In this document: positions 55,822 to 64,000 of the stretch, in pieces
Layout: each line of letters opens with the position of its first letter
Position numbering within the stretch: position 1 is the first letter of the stretch
Origin: Pelagihabitans sp963760375
GTDB lineage: Bacteria > Bacteroidota > Bacteroidia > Flavobacteriales > Flavobacteriaceae
Assembly: GCA_963760375.1 (NCBI GenBank)
Contig: CAVXCS010000005.1
Coordinates: 1,488,001-1,552,000 of the forward strand
Length of the DNA stretch: 64,000 nucleotides
Reading direction: 5' to 3'
Program-made: the position numbers and the translations under genes
The notes under the pieces: generated by a model
Database searches by the model: none
The model's input: the letters and a program-made list of their open reading frames with translations, nothing else
What the model was told of the DNA's origin: nothing

Positions 55822-56652
55822 TTAACCTACAACATTCACCAAGGTCCCAATATGGTCTATACTGATGTGCACCTCATCGCCCAATGCCAGGCTGAAGTCA
55901 TCGGGTGGCACGATTCCGGTACCCGTCATCAAAAAACAGCCCTTGGGAAATTCGCACTCCCTGAACAAAAATGCCACCAATTCGGTGTGTTTTCTTTTCA
56001 TTTGATCAATACCAATTTCGCCCGAGAAAACCGCCTTGCCTTTGCGGTAGATGCCAAGCTTGATTTTGGTGTCCGACGCGATAGGCTTCCGGGGCACGTA
56101 AATGCATGGCCCCAAGGCAGCACAGCCCTCATAGGTCTTTGCTTGGGGCAGATACAGCGGATTTTCACCTTCAATACTTCTCGAACTCATGTCATTGCCG
56201 ATGGTGTATCCCTCAATGGTCCCTTCCGAACAAATAAAAAGCGTGAGTTCCGGTTCAGGTACGTTCCATTTAGAATCCCTTCTGATACGGACCGTACCCC
56301 CATTTCCGACCGTTCTATGGGGAGTGGCCTTAAAAAAAAGTTCCGGGCGTTCCGCATCGTAGACCTTGTCATAGAAACTGCCACCCCCTGCTTTTTTGGA
56401 TTCCTCCATCCTAGCCTGTTTACTGCGCATATAGGTTACCCCGGACGCCCATATTTCCTGGGATCCTATTGGGGGCAGGTTGATCTTTGGCAAGACGTCA
56501 TTTTGGAGGACCGTTGCGCTTTCAATATCGTGCAAGAGGGCTTCATATAGATTTTTCCGGTTGATGAAGGCGTCCCAATCTTTTACGGTCTTCTCGTAGT
56601 ATTTGTTTTCATTACAAACGATGGCGCCTTTTTCGTATTTATAGATCTGCAT
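55822..56652 (-). CDS. Fumarylacetoacetate hydrolase family protein, KdaD-like sugar-acid dehydratase
   Basis: A protein of about 276 residues of the FAH fold. Blocks EIWASGVTYMRSK, VYDAERPELFFKATPHR, EPELTLFICSEG, GYTIGNDMSSRSIEGENPLY and the C-terminal TGTGIVPPDDFSL match, from memory, the 2-keto-3-deoxy-D-arabinonate dehydratase group, and the conserved Glu residues for Mg binding are present. That enzyme makes 2,5-dioxopentanoate. An ATG at 56703 in frame is possible, but the one used begins the conserved region. It is divergent from the uronate SDR gene. Confidence 0.75.
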   Translation of the reverse strand: MQIYKYEKGAIVCNENKYYEKTVKDWDAFINRKNLYEALLHDIESATVLQNDVLPKINLPPIGSQEIWASGVTYMRSKQARMEESKKAGGGSFYDKVYDAERPELFFKATPHRTVGNGGTVRIRRDSKWNVPEPELTLFICSEGTIEGYTIGNDMSSRSIEGENPLYLPQAKTYEGCAALGPCIYVPRKPIASDTKIKLGIYRKGKAVFSGEIGIDQMKRKHTELVAFLFRECEFPKGCFLMTGTGIVPPDDFSLALGDEVHISIDHIGTLVNVVG

Positions 56653-56782
56653 CCTGCAAAATATTTTTACTGTTTTTATAAATGTAAGGGTTTTTTTGAG
56701 CACGGCATAAACCCGTGGCAGCCTGATTATATATTATTGGGATATTGTTTTATCTTGGAGGTTCATAAAACGCAAAAAACGT

Positions 56783-57589
56783 ATGTTCGGGCTTGATCAC
56801 AAAATAGCCATCATTACAGGTGCAAGCGGTTCGCTCGCCGGCAGTATTGCCAAAAGTTTGGCCCAAGCAGGGGTCGCATTGGCCTTGCTTTCCCGAAACG
56901 AAGATGCCGTTGCTCCGCTTTTAAAGGAAATTACGAATCTTGGAGGTCGTGCGAAGTCCTATTCGACCGATATTCTTTCCGAAACCTCCCTTCTTACGGT
57001 GAAGGATGCCATATTACGGGATTTTGGACGTATTGATATTCTATTGAATATCGCCGGTGGTAACCTTCCGGGAGCAACCATTGCTCCGGATAAAACCATT
57101 TTCGATCTTTCCATGGATGATTTTAAAAAGGTGGTAGATCTTAATTTAAACGGTACCGTGCTCCCTTCCCTTATTTTTGGCAAAACCATGGCAGACCAAC
57201 AGTCGGGAGTAATTATCAACTACTCCTCCATGGCTGTTGACCGAGCCATCACCAGAGTGGCGGGATACTCGGCCTCCAAGGCGGCCATGGAAAATTTCAC
57301 CCGATGGATGGCGGTGGAATTGGCCACGAAATTCGGCGGTCATATACGGGTCAATGCCATTGCCCCCGGCTTTTTTATAGGAAAACAAAACAAAGCGCTG
57401 CTGACCAATCCCGACGGTTCGTTTACCGATCGCGGCCAGACCATTATAAGAAACACCCCTATGGGGCGATTCGGGAAAGCCGAAGAACTCAATGGGGCCA
57501 TTCATTTTCTGTGCAGCGATGCCGCAAAATTCGTTACGGGAATTGTTTTGCCCGTCGATGGCGGCTTTAGTGCCTTCAGCGGCGTTTGA
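56783..57589 (+). CDS. SDR-family oxidoreductase, probable D-fructuronate reductase
   Basis: A 268-residue short-chain dehydrogenase. Glycine motif TGASGSLAGSIAKSLA, NNA-type variant NIAGGN, and catalytic S, Y and K in INYSSMAVDRA and GYSASKAAME. It lies 21 bases upstream of mannonate dehydratase, a pairing common in Bacteroidota where an SDR replaces classical UxuB, so reduction of D-fructuronate to D-mannonate is the probable role. The large insertion (FFIGKQNKALLTNPDGSFTD) near the C terminus is characteristic of this group. Confidence 0.82.
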   Translation: MFGLDHKIAIITGASGSLAGSIAKSLAQAGVALALLSRNEDAVAPLLKEITNLGGRAKSYSTDILSETSLLTVKDAILRDFGRIDILLNIAGGNLPGATIAPDKTIFDLSMDDFKKVVDLNLNGTVLPSLIFGKTMADQQSGVIINYSSMAVDRAITRVAGYSASKAAMENFTRWMAVELATKFGGHIRVNAIAPGFFIGKQNKALLTNPDGSFTDRGQTIIRNTPMGRFGKAEELNGAIHFLCSDAAKFVTGIVLPVDGGFSAFSGV

Positions 57590-57610
57590 TCGGATTTTAA
57601 ATATTTCAGT

Positions 57611-58828
57611 ATGAAAATGGAACAAACTTGGCGCTGGTACGGCCCCAGTGATCCGGTAAGTTTACGGGATATCAAACAGGCCGGGGCAACGGGAATCGTA
57701 ACCGCCCTGCACCATATACCCAATGGGGAAGTGTGGCCCATCAAGGAGATCGACGAACGAAAAAAACGGATCGAAGACCAAGGGCTTCGATGGAGCGTTG
57801 TGGAGTCGCTGCCCATCCATGAAAGCATCAAAACACAAAAAGGGGCGTTTCAAACCCATATTACAAACTACAAGACAAGCTTGGCCAATCTGGCACATTG
57901 CGGTATCAAAGTCGTATGCTACAATTTTATGCCCGTTTTGGATTGGACCCGCACCAGTTTGAACTTCGAAGTGGCAGATGGATCCAAGGCATTGGCCTTT
58001 GAAATGGACGCTCTTGCGGCATTCGATCTATTTATCCTGAAGCGGACCGATGCGGATAAAAATTATGACAAGGCCCAAATTTCAAGGGCCGGGATTTATT
58101 TTGAAAAATTATCGGATATCGATCAATGGGAACTGGTCAAAACCATTATCGCAGGTCTTCCAGGTTCTTCGGAAGGCTATCCCGTTCCTGAAAAAGGCTA
58201 TGATTTAAGCAAGTTCCAAGCGATATTGAATACCTATGAGGGTATCGGCGAACAGCATATGCGTAATCACTTGGTCTATTTTTTGAAGGAGGTGGTGCCC
58301 GTGGCCGAACAACACGGGGTGCTGTTGTGCATCCATCCCGACGATCCTCCTTTTTCAATTTTGGGGCTGCCCAGAATTATGGGAACGGAAGCCGATTATG
58401 CCTATATTTTTGAACAGGTGAAATCCATTCACAATGGCATTACATTTTGTACGGGTTCTTTAGGGGTCAGGCCAGACAATGATCTGCTGCAAATGTTCGA
58501 TCGGTTTGCCGACCGGGTACACTTCCTGCATTTGAGAAGTACGCAGCGCGATGGCAAGGGAAATTTTTTCGAAGCCAACCATTTGGAAGGGGATGTTCCG
58601 ATGTATGCGCTGGTCCAAAAAATACTGATTGAATCGAAGCGGAGAAAGCAGCTGGGGCGGACCGATTTTGAGATTCCCATGAGGCCCGATCACGGCCACC
58701 AAATGTTGGATGACCTTCATAAAAAGACAAATCCGGGATACTCTGCCATAGGCAGGTTGAGAGGACTTGCGGAGCTTAGGGGACTGGAATTTGGGATCAA
58801 CCAAGGTATGGCGGATAACCCTGCTTAG
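57611..58828 (+). CDS. uxuA: Mannonate dehydratase
   Basis: A 405-residue TIM-barrel dehydratase that converts D-mannonate to 2-keto-3-deoxy-D-gluconate. Hallmarks are the N-terminal WRWYGPSDPVSL, GIVTALHHIPNGEVW, CIHPDDPPFSILGLPR and FLHLRS with the metal-binding His and Cys residues, and the closing RPDHGHQML. Length equals that of Bacteroidota UxuA. Its stop TAG overlaps the stop of the convergent KDPG aldolase gene. Confidence 0.95.
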   Translation: MKMEQTWRWYGPSDPVSLRDIKQAGATGIVTALHHIPNGEVWPIKEIDERKKRIEDQGLRWSVVESLPIHESIKTQKGAFQTHITNYKTSLANLAHCGIKVVCYNFMPVLDWTRTSLNFEVADGSKALAFEMDALAAFDLFILKRTDADKNYDKAQISRAGIYFEKLSDIDQWELVKTIIAGLPGSSEGYPVPEKGYDLSKFQAILNTYEGIGEQHMRNHLVYFLKEVVPVAEQHGVLLCIHPDDPPFSILGLPRIMGTEADYAYIFEQVKSIHNGITFCTGSLGVRPDNDLLQMFDRFADRVHFLHLRSTQRDGKGNFFEANHLEGDVPMYALVQKILIESKRRKQLGRTDFEIPMRPDHGHQMLDDLHKKTNPGYSAIGRLRGLAELRGLEFGINQGMADNPA

Positions 58829-59493
58829 GGTCGCAACTTTCGGATGGTCGCCAAGGCGGTTGCCACTCGGTGTTCAAGGGCACCAAAATCTTTTTGGGAG
58901 AGTATTTCCTTGCTGATCAATTGCGAACCCATGCCCACACAAATCACCCCCGCATCGAACCAAGCCTTAAGGTTTGCCTCATCGGTGCTCACGCCCCCGG
59001 TGGGCATAATGCTGGTCCACGGTTGAGGACCCCGTATCGCCTTTACAAAAGCGGGGCCATAGGTATCCCCTGGAAACAATTTTACGATTTCACAGCCCAA
59101 TTCCTCGGCCCTGTTGATCTCGGTCAACGATCCACATCCCGCCGACCATAATACCTTACGGCGATTGCAAACAATGGCGATATCTTCCCTCAAAGAGGGG
59201 GTGACGATAAAATTCGCACCCATCTGAAGAAACATGGAAGCGGCCCCCCCGTCGGTAACAGAGCCTACCCCCATCATCATTCCCGGAAGCGTTTTCAGCG
59301 CATATTTATTGAGTTCCGAAAACACCTCAAAGGCGAAATCGCCCCTGGCGGTAAACTCCATTAACCTTGCCCCGCCATCGAAGCAGGCTTTCAAGACTTT
59401 TTTGCCCAATTCGACATCGGGATGATAAAAAAGTGGCACCATTCCGGATTCCCGCATTGCCATTGCCACTTCGATTCTTGAAAATTGGGCCAT
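58825..59493 (-). CDS. kdgA: KDPG/KHG aldolase
   Basis: A 222-residue class I aldolase (Eda family) that splits 2-keto-3-deoxy-6-phosphogluconate into pyruvate and glyceraldehyde-3-phosphate. The Schiff-base lysine is in IVKLFPGDTYG, the acid/base glutamate in LMEFTARGD and the substrate loop in MPTGGVSTDEA. Length matches the family. It lies 71 bases downstream of the KDG kinase gene on the same strand, so the last two steps of KDG use are encoded together. Confidence 0.93.
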   Translation of the reverse strand: MAQFSRIEVAMAMRESGMVPLFYHPDVELGKKVLKACFDGGARLMEFTARGDFAFEVFSELNKYALKTLPGMMMGVGSVTDGGAASMFLQMGANFIVTPSLREDIAIVCNRRKVLWSAGCGSLTEINRAEELGCEIVKLFPGDTYGPAFVKAIRGPQPWTSIMPTGGVSTDEANLKAWFDAGVICVGMGSQLISKEILSQKDFGALEHRVATALATIRKLRP

Positions 59494-59564
59494 TCTATTT
59501 TAGAATTTAATTATTGATAAAGAAATGTTTATAAATATGCAGCACCAAGGTCTTTTGCAATCAT

Positions 59565-60605
59565 TTATCGGGAAACCCGTCCGGACGCATCACCGCCCAT
59601 CAATTTTTCCACTTCGTCAACGGAAACCAAATTGGCATCCCCTTTAATGGTATGTTTGAGACAAGAGGCAGCAACCGCAAAATCAAGGGCGGTTTGATCT
59701 TCCTCAGGCCATTGCAGCAACCCATAGATCAGGCCACCCATAAAGGCATCACCCCCACCTACCCTATCAACGATATCGGTAATCTGGTATTCAGGCGATT
59801 GGTACATTTTTTTGCCGTTGTACAACACCCCGGCCCAGCTATTATGGGATGCCGAAATAGAACCTCTCAAGGTGATGATCACCTTCTTGGCGTTCGGGAA
59901 TTTTTTCATCATTTGCTGGCAGACAGATAGGAACGCCTCCGCTTTTACCAATTCGCCTTGGGTAGTGATATCCAATCCTTCGGGTTTGATGTGAAAATGC
60001 TTTTCCGCGTCTTCCTCATTCCCCAGAATGATATCGCAATATGAAGTGAGTTCGGTCATGATCTTTTCCGGGGCAACTCCATATTGCCATAATTTGGCGC
60101 GGTAATTAAGATCGGTCGAAACCGTCAAACCCATTTTTTTTGCGGCCTTTACCGCTTCAAGACAAACATCTGCGGCTCCCTGTGAAATGGCGGGTGTGAT
60201 CCCTGTCCAATGAAACCATCCGACGCCCGAGAATACCTTCGACCAGTCGATCATCCCAGGTTTGATTTCGGCCATCGCCGAATGCGAACGGTCATAAACG
60301 ACCTTGCTACCACGGCTTACCGCACCGGTTTCAAGAAAGTAAATGCCCAGACGTTGGCCTCCATAAATAATTTTATCGGTTCCTACGCCCCGCTTCCGCA
60401 TTTCCATCATCGCACATTCCCCAAGGTCGTTTTTGGGCAAACGGGTCACAAAATCAACGGGGACACCATAATTGGCGAGGGATACGGCTACATTCGATTC
60501 CCCTCCCCCGTATACCACATCAAAACTCTCGGTTTGGGAAAACCTTAAAAATCCAGGGGGCGACAAACGCAACATAATTTCCCCAAAAGTGACTACTCTT
60601 TTCAT
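59565..60605 (-). CDS. kdgK: 2-keto-3-deoxygluconate kinase (PfkB family)
   Basis: A sugar kinase of about 346 residues. The N-terminal VVTFGEIMLRLSPPGF, the GGGESNVAVSLA substrate motif and the C-terminal GGGDAFMGGLIYG with the catalytic aspartate are all present. KDG kinase phosphorylates 2-keto-3-deoxy-D-gluconate at C6, giving the aldolase substrate. I use the ATG for MKRVVTFGEIM; the reading starting at 60659 adds 18 residues unlike the family. It forms one unit with kdgA. Confidence 0.92.
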   Translation of the reverse strand: MKRVVTFGEIMLRLSPPGFLRFSQTESFDVVYGGGESNVAVSLANYGVPVDFVTRLPKNDLGECAMMEMRKRGVGTDKIIYGGQRLGIYFLETGAVSRGSKVVYDRSHSAMAEIKPGMIDWSKVFSGVGWFHWTGITPAISQGAADVCLEAVKAAKKMGLTVSTDLNYRAKLWQYGVAPEKIMTELTSYCDIILGNEEDAEKHFHIKPEGLDITTQGELVKAEAFLSVCQQMMKKFPNAKKVIITLRGSISASHNSWAGVLYNGKKMYQSPEYQITDIVDRVGGGDAFMGGLIYGLLQWPEEDQTALDFAVAASCLKHTIKGDANLVSVDEVEKLMGGDASGRVSR

Positions 60606-60686
60606 GTAAAGCCGATATTTATTTTCATTTGATTTGCCCTCTTTAGGGCAGGTGAACAAAACATACCCTAAAATAGTTTTTTATGT

Positions 60687-61808
60687 TCAATTGATGGTCA
60701 TTTCACCATCAATTTGTGGCCCAGCCTCCTCTTTTACGGGCCTTTCGTGCCAATAGGAAGCAAGAATAGATCCCGTAATGTTCATAAGCGGCCCAAATAC
60801 CGCTGGGGCCAGACCCATGGTGGCAATTTTTCCAATCGAATTCGCTATTCCGGAAGCCAAGCCGCCATTTTGCATGCCCACTTCGATCGCAATGGTACGG
60901 GAATCGCGTTCAGACATCTTGAAAAGTCGAGCAAACCAATATCCGATGGTGTAACCAAATAAATTATGGACCAAAACCAACAACATCAAGATACCCCCGA
61001 TCTCAAGGAGACTGTCCCTTCCAGCGGCCGTGATGATCGCGATAATCACCCCTATGGCAAGCATCGATACCATGGGCATGGCCCTGTCGAGCCACTTGGC
61101 CCCGTTGCCTCGGAGATGGTTAAATAGCAACCCTGCTCCAATGGGGATCAATATCATTTTGACGATGCTCCACATCATGGCGAGGACTTCAATTTCGATA
61201 AACTCCCCAGCCAATAGTTTCATCAGAAGCGGAGTGATAAAAGGCGCCAATAGGGTCGATATGGAGGTGATGGTGATTGAAAGGGCAATATTTGCATTGG
61301 CCAGATATGCCATGACATTTGATGCGACCCCACTGGGGGAACAACCGATCAGCACGATTCCAGCGGCAATTTCCGGTGGGAAATTACTCATTTTGGCCAA
61401 AATAAAACCAATGATGGGCATAATGGTCAGCTGGGCGCACACCCCGATCATCACACCCTTCGGGGTTTTAAAAACCAAGGCGAAATCCTTGATGCTCATG
61501 GTCGTACCCATACCGAACATGATGATTTGAATAAACGGAATGATAAGTCCCGTCAGTTGGTATCCCCCGACCACCAGAAGCAGATTCGGATAAAACAAAG
61601 ACAGGGCAACGCCCGCAAAAATCATCATCGTGAAAACCAAGCCCCGTAGCGGTCGATACCCGCTGAATCCAAAAGCAACGGCAGCAAAAAAGCCCAAAAT
61701 GGGCAACCCTGCCTTCGATAGATTGCCACCGATGATCAAAAATAGGATAAAGAGCAGCAATACGGCCGCAAAGACCAAGGCAAGGAAATAAATATTGATT
61801 TTTTTCAA
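60687..61808 (-). CDS. Bile acid:sodium symporter (BASS) family transporter
   Basis: A 373-residue membrane protein with about ten transmembrane helices, with IGCSPSGVASNVMAYLANAN and AIEVGMQNGGLASGIANSIG, the two conserved crossover motifs that bind sodium in the BASS family. It could import an organic acid or sugar-acid. Given its place directly upstream of kdgK and downstream of the RraA-like gene, a sugar-acid such as a keto-deoxy acid or uronate derivative is a fair guess, but no substrate can be read. Confidence 0.87.
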   Translation of the reverse strand: MKKINIYFLALVFAAVLLLFILFLIIGGNLSKAGLPILGFFAAVAFGFSGYRPLRGLVFTMMIFAGVALSLFYPNLLLVVGGYQLTGLIIPFIQIIMFGMGTTMSIKDFALVFKTPKGVMIGVCAQLTIMPIIGFILAKMSNFPPEIAAGIVLIGCSPSGVASNVMAYLANANIALSITITSISTLLAPFITPLLMKLLAGEFIEIEVLAMMWSIVKMILIPIGAGLLFNHLRGNGAKWLDRAMPMVSMLAIGVIIAIITAAGRDSLLEIGGILMLLVLVHNLFGYTIGYWFARLFKMSERDSRTIAIEVGMQNGGLASGIANSIGKIATMGLAPAVFGPLMNITGSILASYWHERPVKEEAGPQIDGEMTIN

Positions 61809-61869
61809 AACGGCATTGGATTAGTTGGGCAATCGGCAAAATATAGCGCCCTTATTCGGAATCGAACCG

Positions 61870-62310
61870 TCACAGCTTATACCCCTGTCTGGCCAAAAGT
61901 TTCCAGGATTTGCCCTGCTTCTGGAACACCATCAACACCCCTAAGGTCAAGGAAGCTGGTGCACCATCATTGGTGGCCTGCACATTGAATCGGTGTCTTA
62001 CCACCGCATTTTTTCCAGCAATGGTAATGGTCTGTTCTTCAGTGGAAATGGTCAGATAATCATAAGGCCCATCAACGATTTCCTTGATGAACGCTGCCTT
62101 ATCTTCCGTTATACCGCTTGAATGGCCATAAGTCAACTCATTCGCGGTCAATTTTTGTAAGGCTTGGTCGTTACGATCCACCATTGCGGTATATAGCTCG
62201 GTTACCGTTGCGGCCACTTGGTCAATTTCAGAAACCCCTTTCTGGGCAGAGACCAGCTGTAAAAAACCAATGGAAAGCAATAGACATAGTAGTTGTTTGT
62301 ATTTCATCAT
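61870..62310 (-). CDS. NTF2-like (DUF4440/SnoaL) protein, exported
   Basis: A protein of about 146 residues with a signal peptide (YKQLLCLLLSIGFLQLVSAQ) and an NTF2-like fold: VTELYTAMVDRNDQALQKL, ELTYGHSSG and the closing KSWKLLARQGYKL. Such exported proteins occur near sugar genes in Bacteroidota with no fixed function. The start ATG at 62310 gives the clean signal; the longer in-frame start at 62331 overlaps the RraA gene stop. Confidence 0.8.
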   Translation of the reverse strand: MMKYKQLLCLLLSIGFLQLVSAQKGVSEIDQVAATVTELYTAMVDRNDQALQKLTANELTYGHSSGITEDKAAFIKEIVDGPYDYLTISTEEQTITIAGKNAVVRHRFNVQATNDGAPASLTLGVLMVFQKQGKSWKLLARQGYKL

Positions 62311-62330
62311 ATGTGGTTTTAGGTCGTTCA

Positions 62331-63266
62331 TTACTCTTTGGTGCCGTTCAAATAGTCTTCGAGTTCTTTCCTGGCCATGGGCAACCTGCTATCGGGGTAA
62401 TTGTTGATCCATTCCCGGAAGTCGGCCTTGATGGCATCGGTCCATCGGGTATCGATTTGTCCCGGCGTATATTTTTTTTCCCTGAGCCGTTGAAAACCAA
62501 AGAGATCGCGAAGTCCGACCACTTCGGAAGACAGCACCAACGGATCGACGAGATAGGCGGGTATGAACATGGTCCCGTGACGATTGGCCAACACCACGTC
62601 GCCGGGGAGCACCGTTGCCCTGCCGATACGAATGGGCGTATTGATACTGGTCAACATTTCTTCCTGAAGGTACGAAGGGTCTTCGCCACGGAACCAGCCG
62701 TTGAAACCTTTAATATCGAGCAGGCCCGCCAGGTCTCTCACCCCCCCATCGAAGATGACCCCGTTTTTGGAATTGGCATAAATGGCATTCCCCAAATTAG
62801 AACCGATCAAAGTGCCGTCGATGATCCGTCCATAGCCATCCGCTACGTAAACATCGCCCGTTTTCAGGATTTCTATGGGCCAAGAATTGCTTCCCCCTAT
62901 GGTATCGCGATTTTCCTTGCCTCCCTTGAGCTTCACCAGTCTTTGATAATCGGGCCTCAAGGGCATGTATTGGGCAGTAACGACACGGCCCGTCATGATG
63001 CTATCGGGATGTACGATTTGCCATCCGCCTTCATATTGGTTGTGATAACCCTTGCTTCTTAAAAATCCCCAAGCCTCTTCGATCTGAATCTTCTTCAATC
63101 GTTTCAAAATGGCATCGGAAACCATGGGCCTGCCATCCGCAGAACGTTCGCCTTGCCAGTTCGCAGTCAATTCTTTAATGTATTCGGCAGATGCCATGAC
63201 GCCTTGTGCACGGGGCATAAAACAACAAAGTATCCCGATCAGGCAAAAGAGTATTTTTTTAGGCAT
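62331..63266 (-). CDS. RraA-like aldolase-family protein with signal peptide
   Basis: A protein of about 311 residues of the RraA/DlpA family. A signal peptide (MPKKILFCLIGILCCFMPRAQG) precedes the domain, which shows VADGYGRIIDGTLIGSNLG and DGGVRDLAGL, with the Arg-Asp pair expected for 4-hydroxy-4-methyl-2-oxoglutarate aldolase-like activity. A long in-frame extension from 63449 is dropped because it lies over the coding end of the next gene. Export of such an enzyme is unusual. Role in the cluster unknown, but a sugar-acid aldol cleavage is plausible. Confidence 0.8.
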   Translation of the reverse strand: MPKKILFCLIGILCCFMPRAQGVMASAEYIKELTANWQGERSADGRPMVSDAILKRLKKIQIEEAWGFLRSKGYHNQYEGGWQIVHPDSIMTGRVVTAQYMPLRPDYQRLVKLKGGKENRDTIGGSNSWPIEILKTGDVYVADGYGRIIDGTLIGSNLGNAIYANSKNGVIFDGGVRDLAGLLDIKGFNGWFRGEDPSYLQEEMLTSINTPIRIGRATVLPGDVVLANRHGTMFIPAYLVDPLVLSSEVVGLRDLFGFQRLREKKYTPGQIDTRWTDAIKADFREWINNYPDSRLPMARKELEDYLNGTKE

Positions 63267-63409
63267 AACGGTAGTGATTAAGGTGTTGGTAAAAACAGTT
63301 ATAACTGGCGCTGTAACAAATATACTTTTATTCTCCCTTTGTGCATTTTGGGCAAGAAATCCGGCTGCATCCCGGCCTATTAATGAAGGTCCATGGACAT
63401 TCTTGCTCC

Positions 63410-64000
63410 CTAGCTGAACACACGGTCGTGCGATCGCAATTCGTCCCATTCCTTCGTTGGCGCAAAATAACTCTTGTCTCTTGGATCGATATATTGTTTC
63501 AGAACCTCTTCATTCAATTCGATGCCCAATCCCGGCGCCATGAGCGGTACCGTCGCGAAGCCTTTATCGATCATCTTGAAGCCCCCAACCGTTTTTACCA
63601 GGTCTTCCCACCATGGCAAATCAACCGAATGGTGTTCGAGCGCCAGGAAATTTTGCGTAGCCGCCGCACAATGCACGCTGGCCATGAACGAGACCGGGGT
63701 ACCCGCTTGGTGCATCGCCATGGCGATGCCAAATTCTTCCGCATAATCCCCTATTCGTTTCGTTTCCAGAAGTCCGCCCGAAGAAGCCAAATCGGGATGG
63801 ATGATGTCGACCGCCCGTTCATGGATCAGCGGTTTGAAGTCTTTGAGAAGGTAAATATCCTCGCCGGTAGTCGTCGGGGTTTCGATGGCGTTGGTGATGG
63901 TTTTCCATTGTTCGGTATACTGCCACGGAACCATGTCCTCGAACCAGGCCAGACGATATTTCTCAAGTGATTTTGCCAATCTGATACAATTGTTCAAGTC
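63410..64000 (-). CDS. Enolase-superfamily acid-sugar dehydratase (3' part; start beyond window)
   Basis: The C-terminal 196 residues of a mandelate racemase/muconate lactonising enzyme-family protein. Metal ligands appear in LAWFEDMVPW and TTTGEDIYLL, and the catalytic histidine in MAMHQAGTPVSF. The frame runs off the right edge, so the N-terminal capping domain is outside. Members dehydrate sugar acids such as galactonate, fuconate, gluconate or glucarate. The neighbouring RraA-like and transporter genes support a sugar-acid role; the substrate is not determinable here. Confidence 0.83.
   Translation of the reverse strand, partial: DLNNCIRLAKSLEKYRLAWFEDMVPWQYTEQWKTITNAIETPTTTGEDIYLLKDFKPLIHERAVDIIHPDLASSGGLLETKRIGDYAEEFGIAMAMHQAGTPVSFMASVHCAAATQNFLALEHHSVDLPWWEDLVKTVGGFKMIDKGFATVPLMAPGLGIELNEEVLKQYIDPRDKSYFAPTKEWDELRSHDRVFS

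Noticed and set aside
63267..63449. N-terminal extension of the RraA-like gene
   Set aside because: It overlaps the end of the enolase-superfamily gene and precedes a clean signal peptide at 63266.
1..64000. tRNA, rRNA, CRISPR arrays, insertion sequences
   Set aside because: Intergenic spaces were read for cloverleaf-like, repeat-spacer and transposase signals and none was found; short ncRNAs cannot be excluded by eye.

Overview
The window looks like a chromosomal stretch from a marine, seaweed-degrading member of the Flavobacteriaceae (Bacteroidota), of the Zobellia, Maribacter or Arenibacter kind. This is inferred from TonB-dependent receptors with CarboxypepD_reg N-termini, several flavobacterial small families (DUF6146, DUF6787, TIGR02757), TAnnTTTG-type -7 boxes, weak Shine-Dalgarno signals, and sulfatase and FucP genes typical of algal polysaccharide users. 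I saw no rRNA, tRNA, CRISPR array, transposase or phage gene.

The first 45 kb is mostly housekeeping and scattered metabolism. It holds a partial alanine dehydrogenase, proline dehydrogenase, AroB, an Lrp regulator, an M14 peptidase and a small HTH regulator separated by an array of TTAC-N4-GTAA palindromes, and TerC. The parE-parC topoisomerase IV locus (about 9.7-14.3 kb) is broken by a dozen or more frameshifts. YchF and a large TonB receptor follow. A conserved block comes next: ferredoxin, acyl-CoA reductase, SerC, SerA, DUF937, DUF6146 and DUF6787. After it are a His/Cys-containing small protein with a TonB receptor that carries one frameshift, a sulfite dehydrogenase pair (molybdopterin subunit plus c-type cytochrome) with a fatty-acid hydroxylase-type protein, FolE, a LolD-like ATPase, and a run of exported proteins and hydrolases.

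From about 40 kb to the right end the window is dedicated to sugar and sugar-acid catabolism. The core is a compact six-gene operon (45739-52904): Zn-dependent dehydrogenase, altronate dehydratase UxaA, tagaturonate reductase UxaB, a COG3618 lactonase, an L-fucose/L-galactose-type dehydrogenase and a FucP-type permease. Read as a pathway, it would import L-galactose and convert it through L-galactonolactone, L-galactonate, D-tagaturonate and D-altronate to 2-keto-3-deoxygluconate (KDG). A second block (52941-64000) has a sulfatase, oxidoreductases, a fructuronate reductase/mannonate dehydratase pair that also yields KDG, and the KDG kinase and KDPG aldolase that take KDG to pyruvate and glyceraldehyde-3-phosphate. 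It ends with a BASS-family transporter, an exported RraA-like protein and a partial enolase-superfamily dehydratase. Together these suggest use of L-galactose (for example from porphyran-type red-algal galactans) and uronates, both converging on KDG.

Main caution: the frameshifts, most of them one-base changes and several in short base runs, look more like local sequence error than decay, because topoisomerase IV is normally essential.
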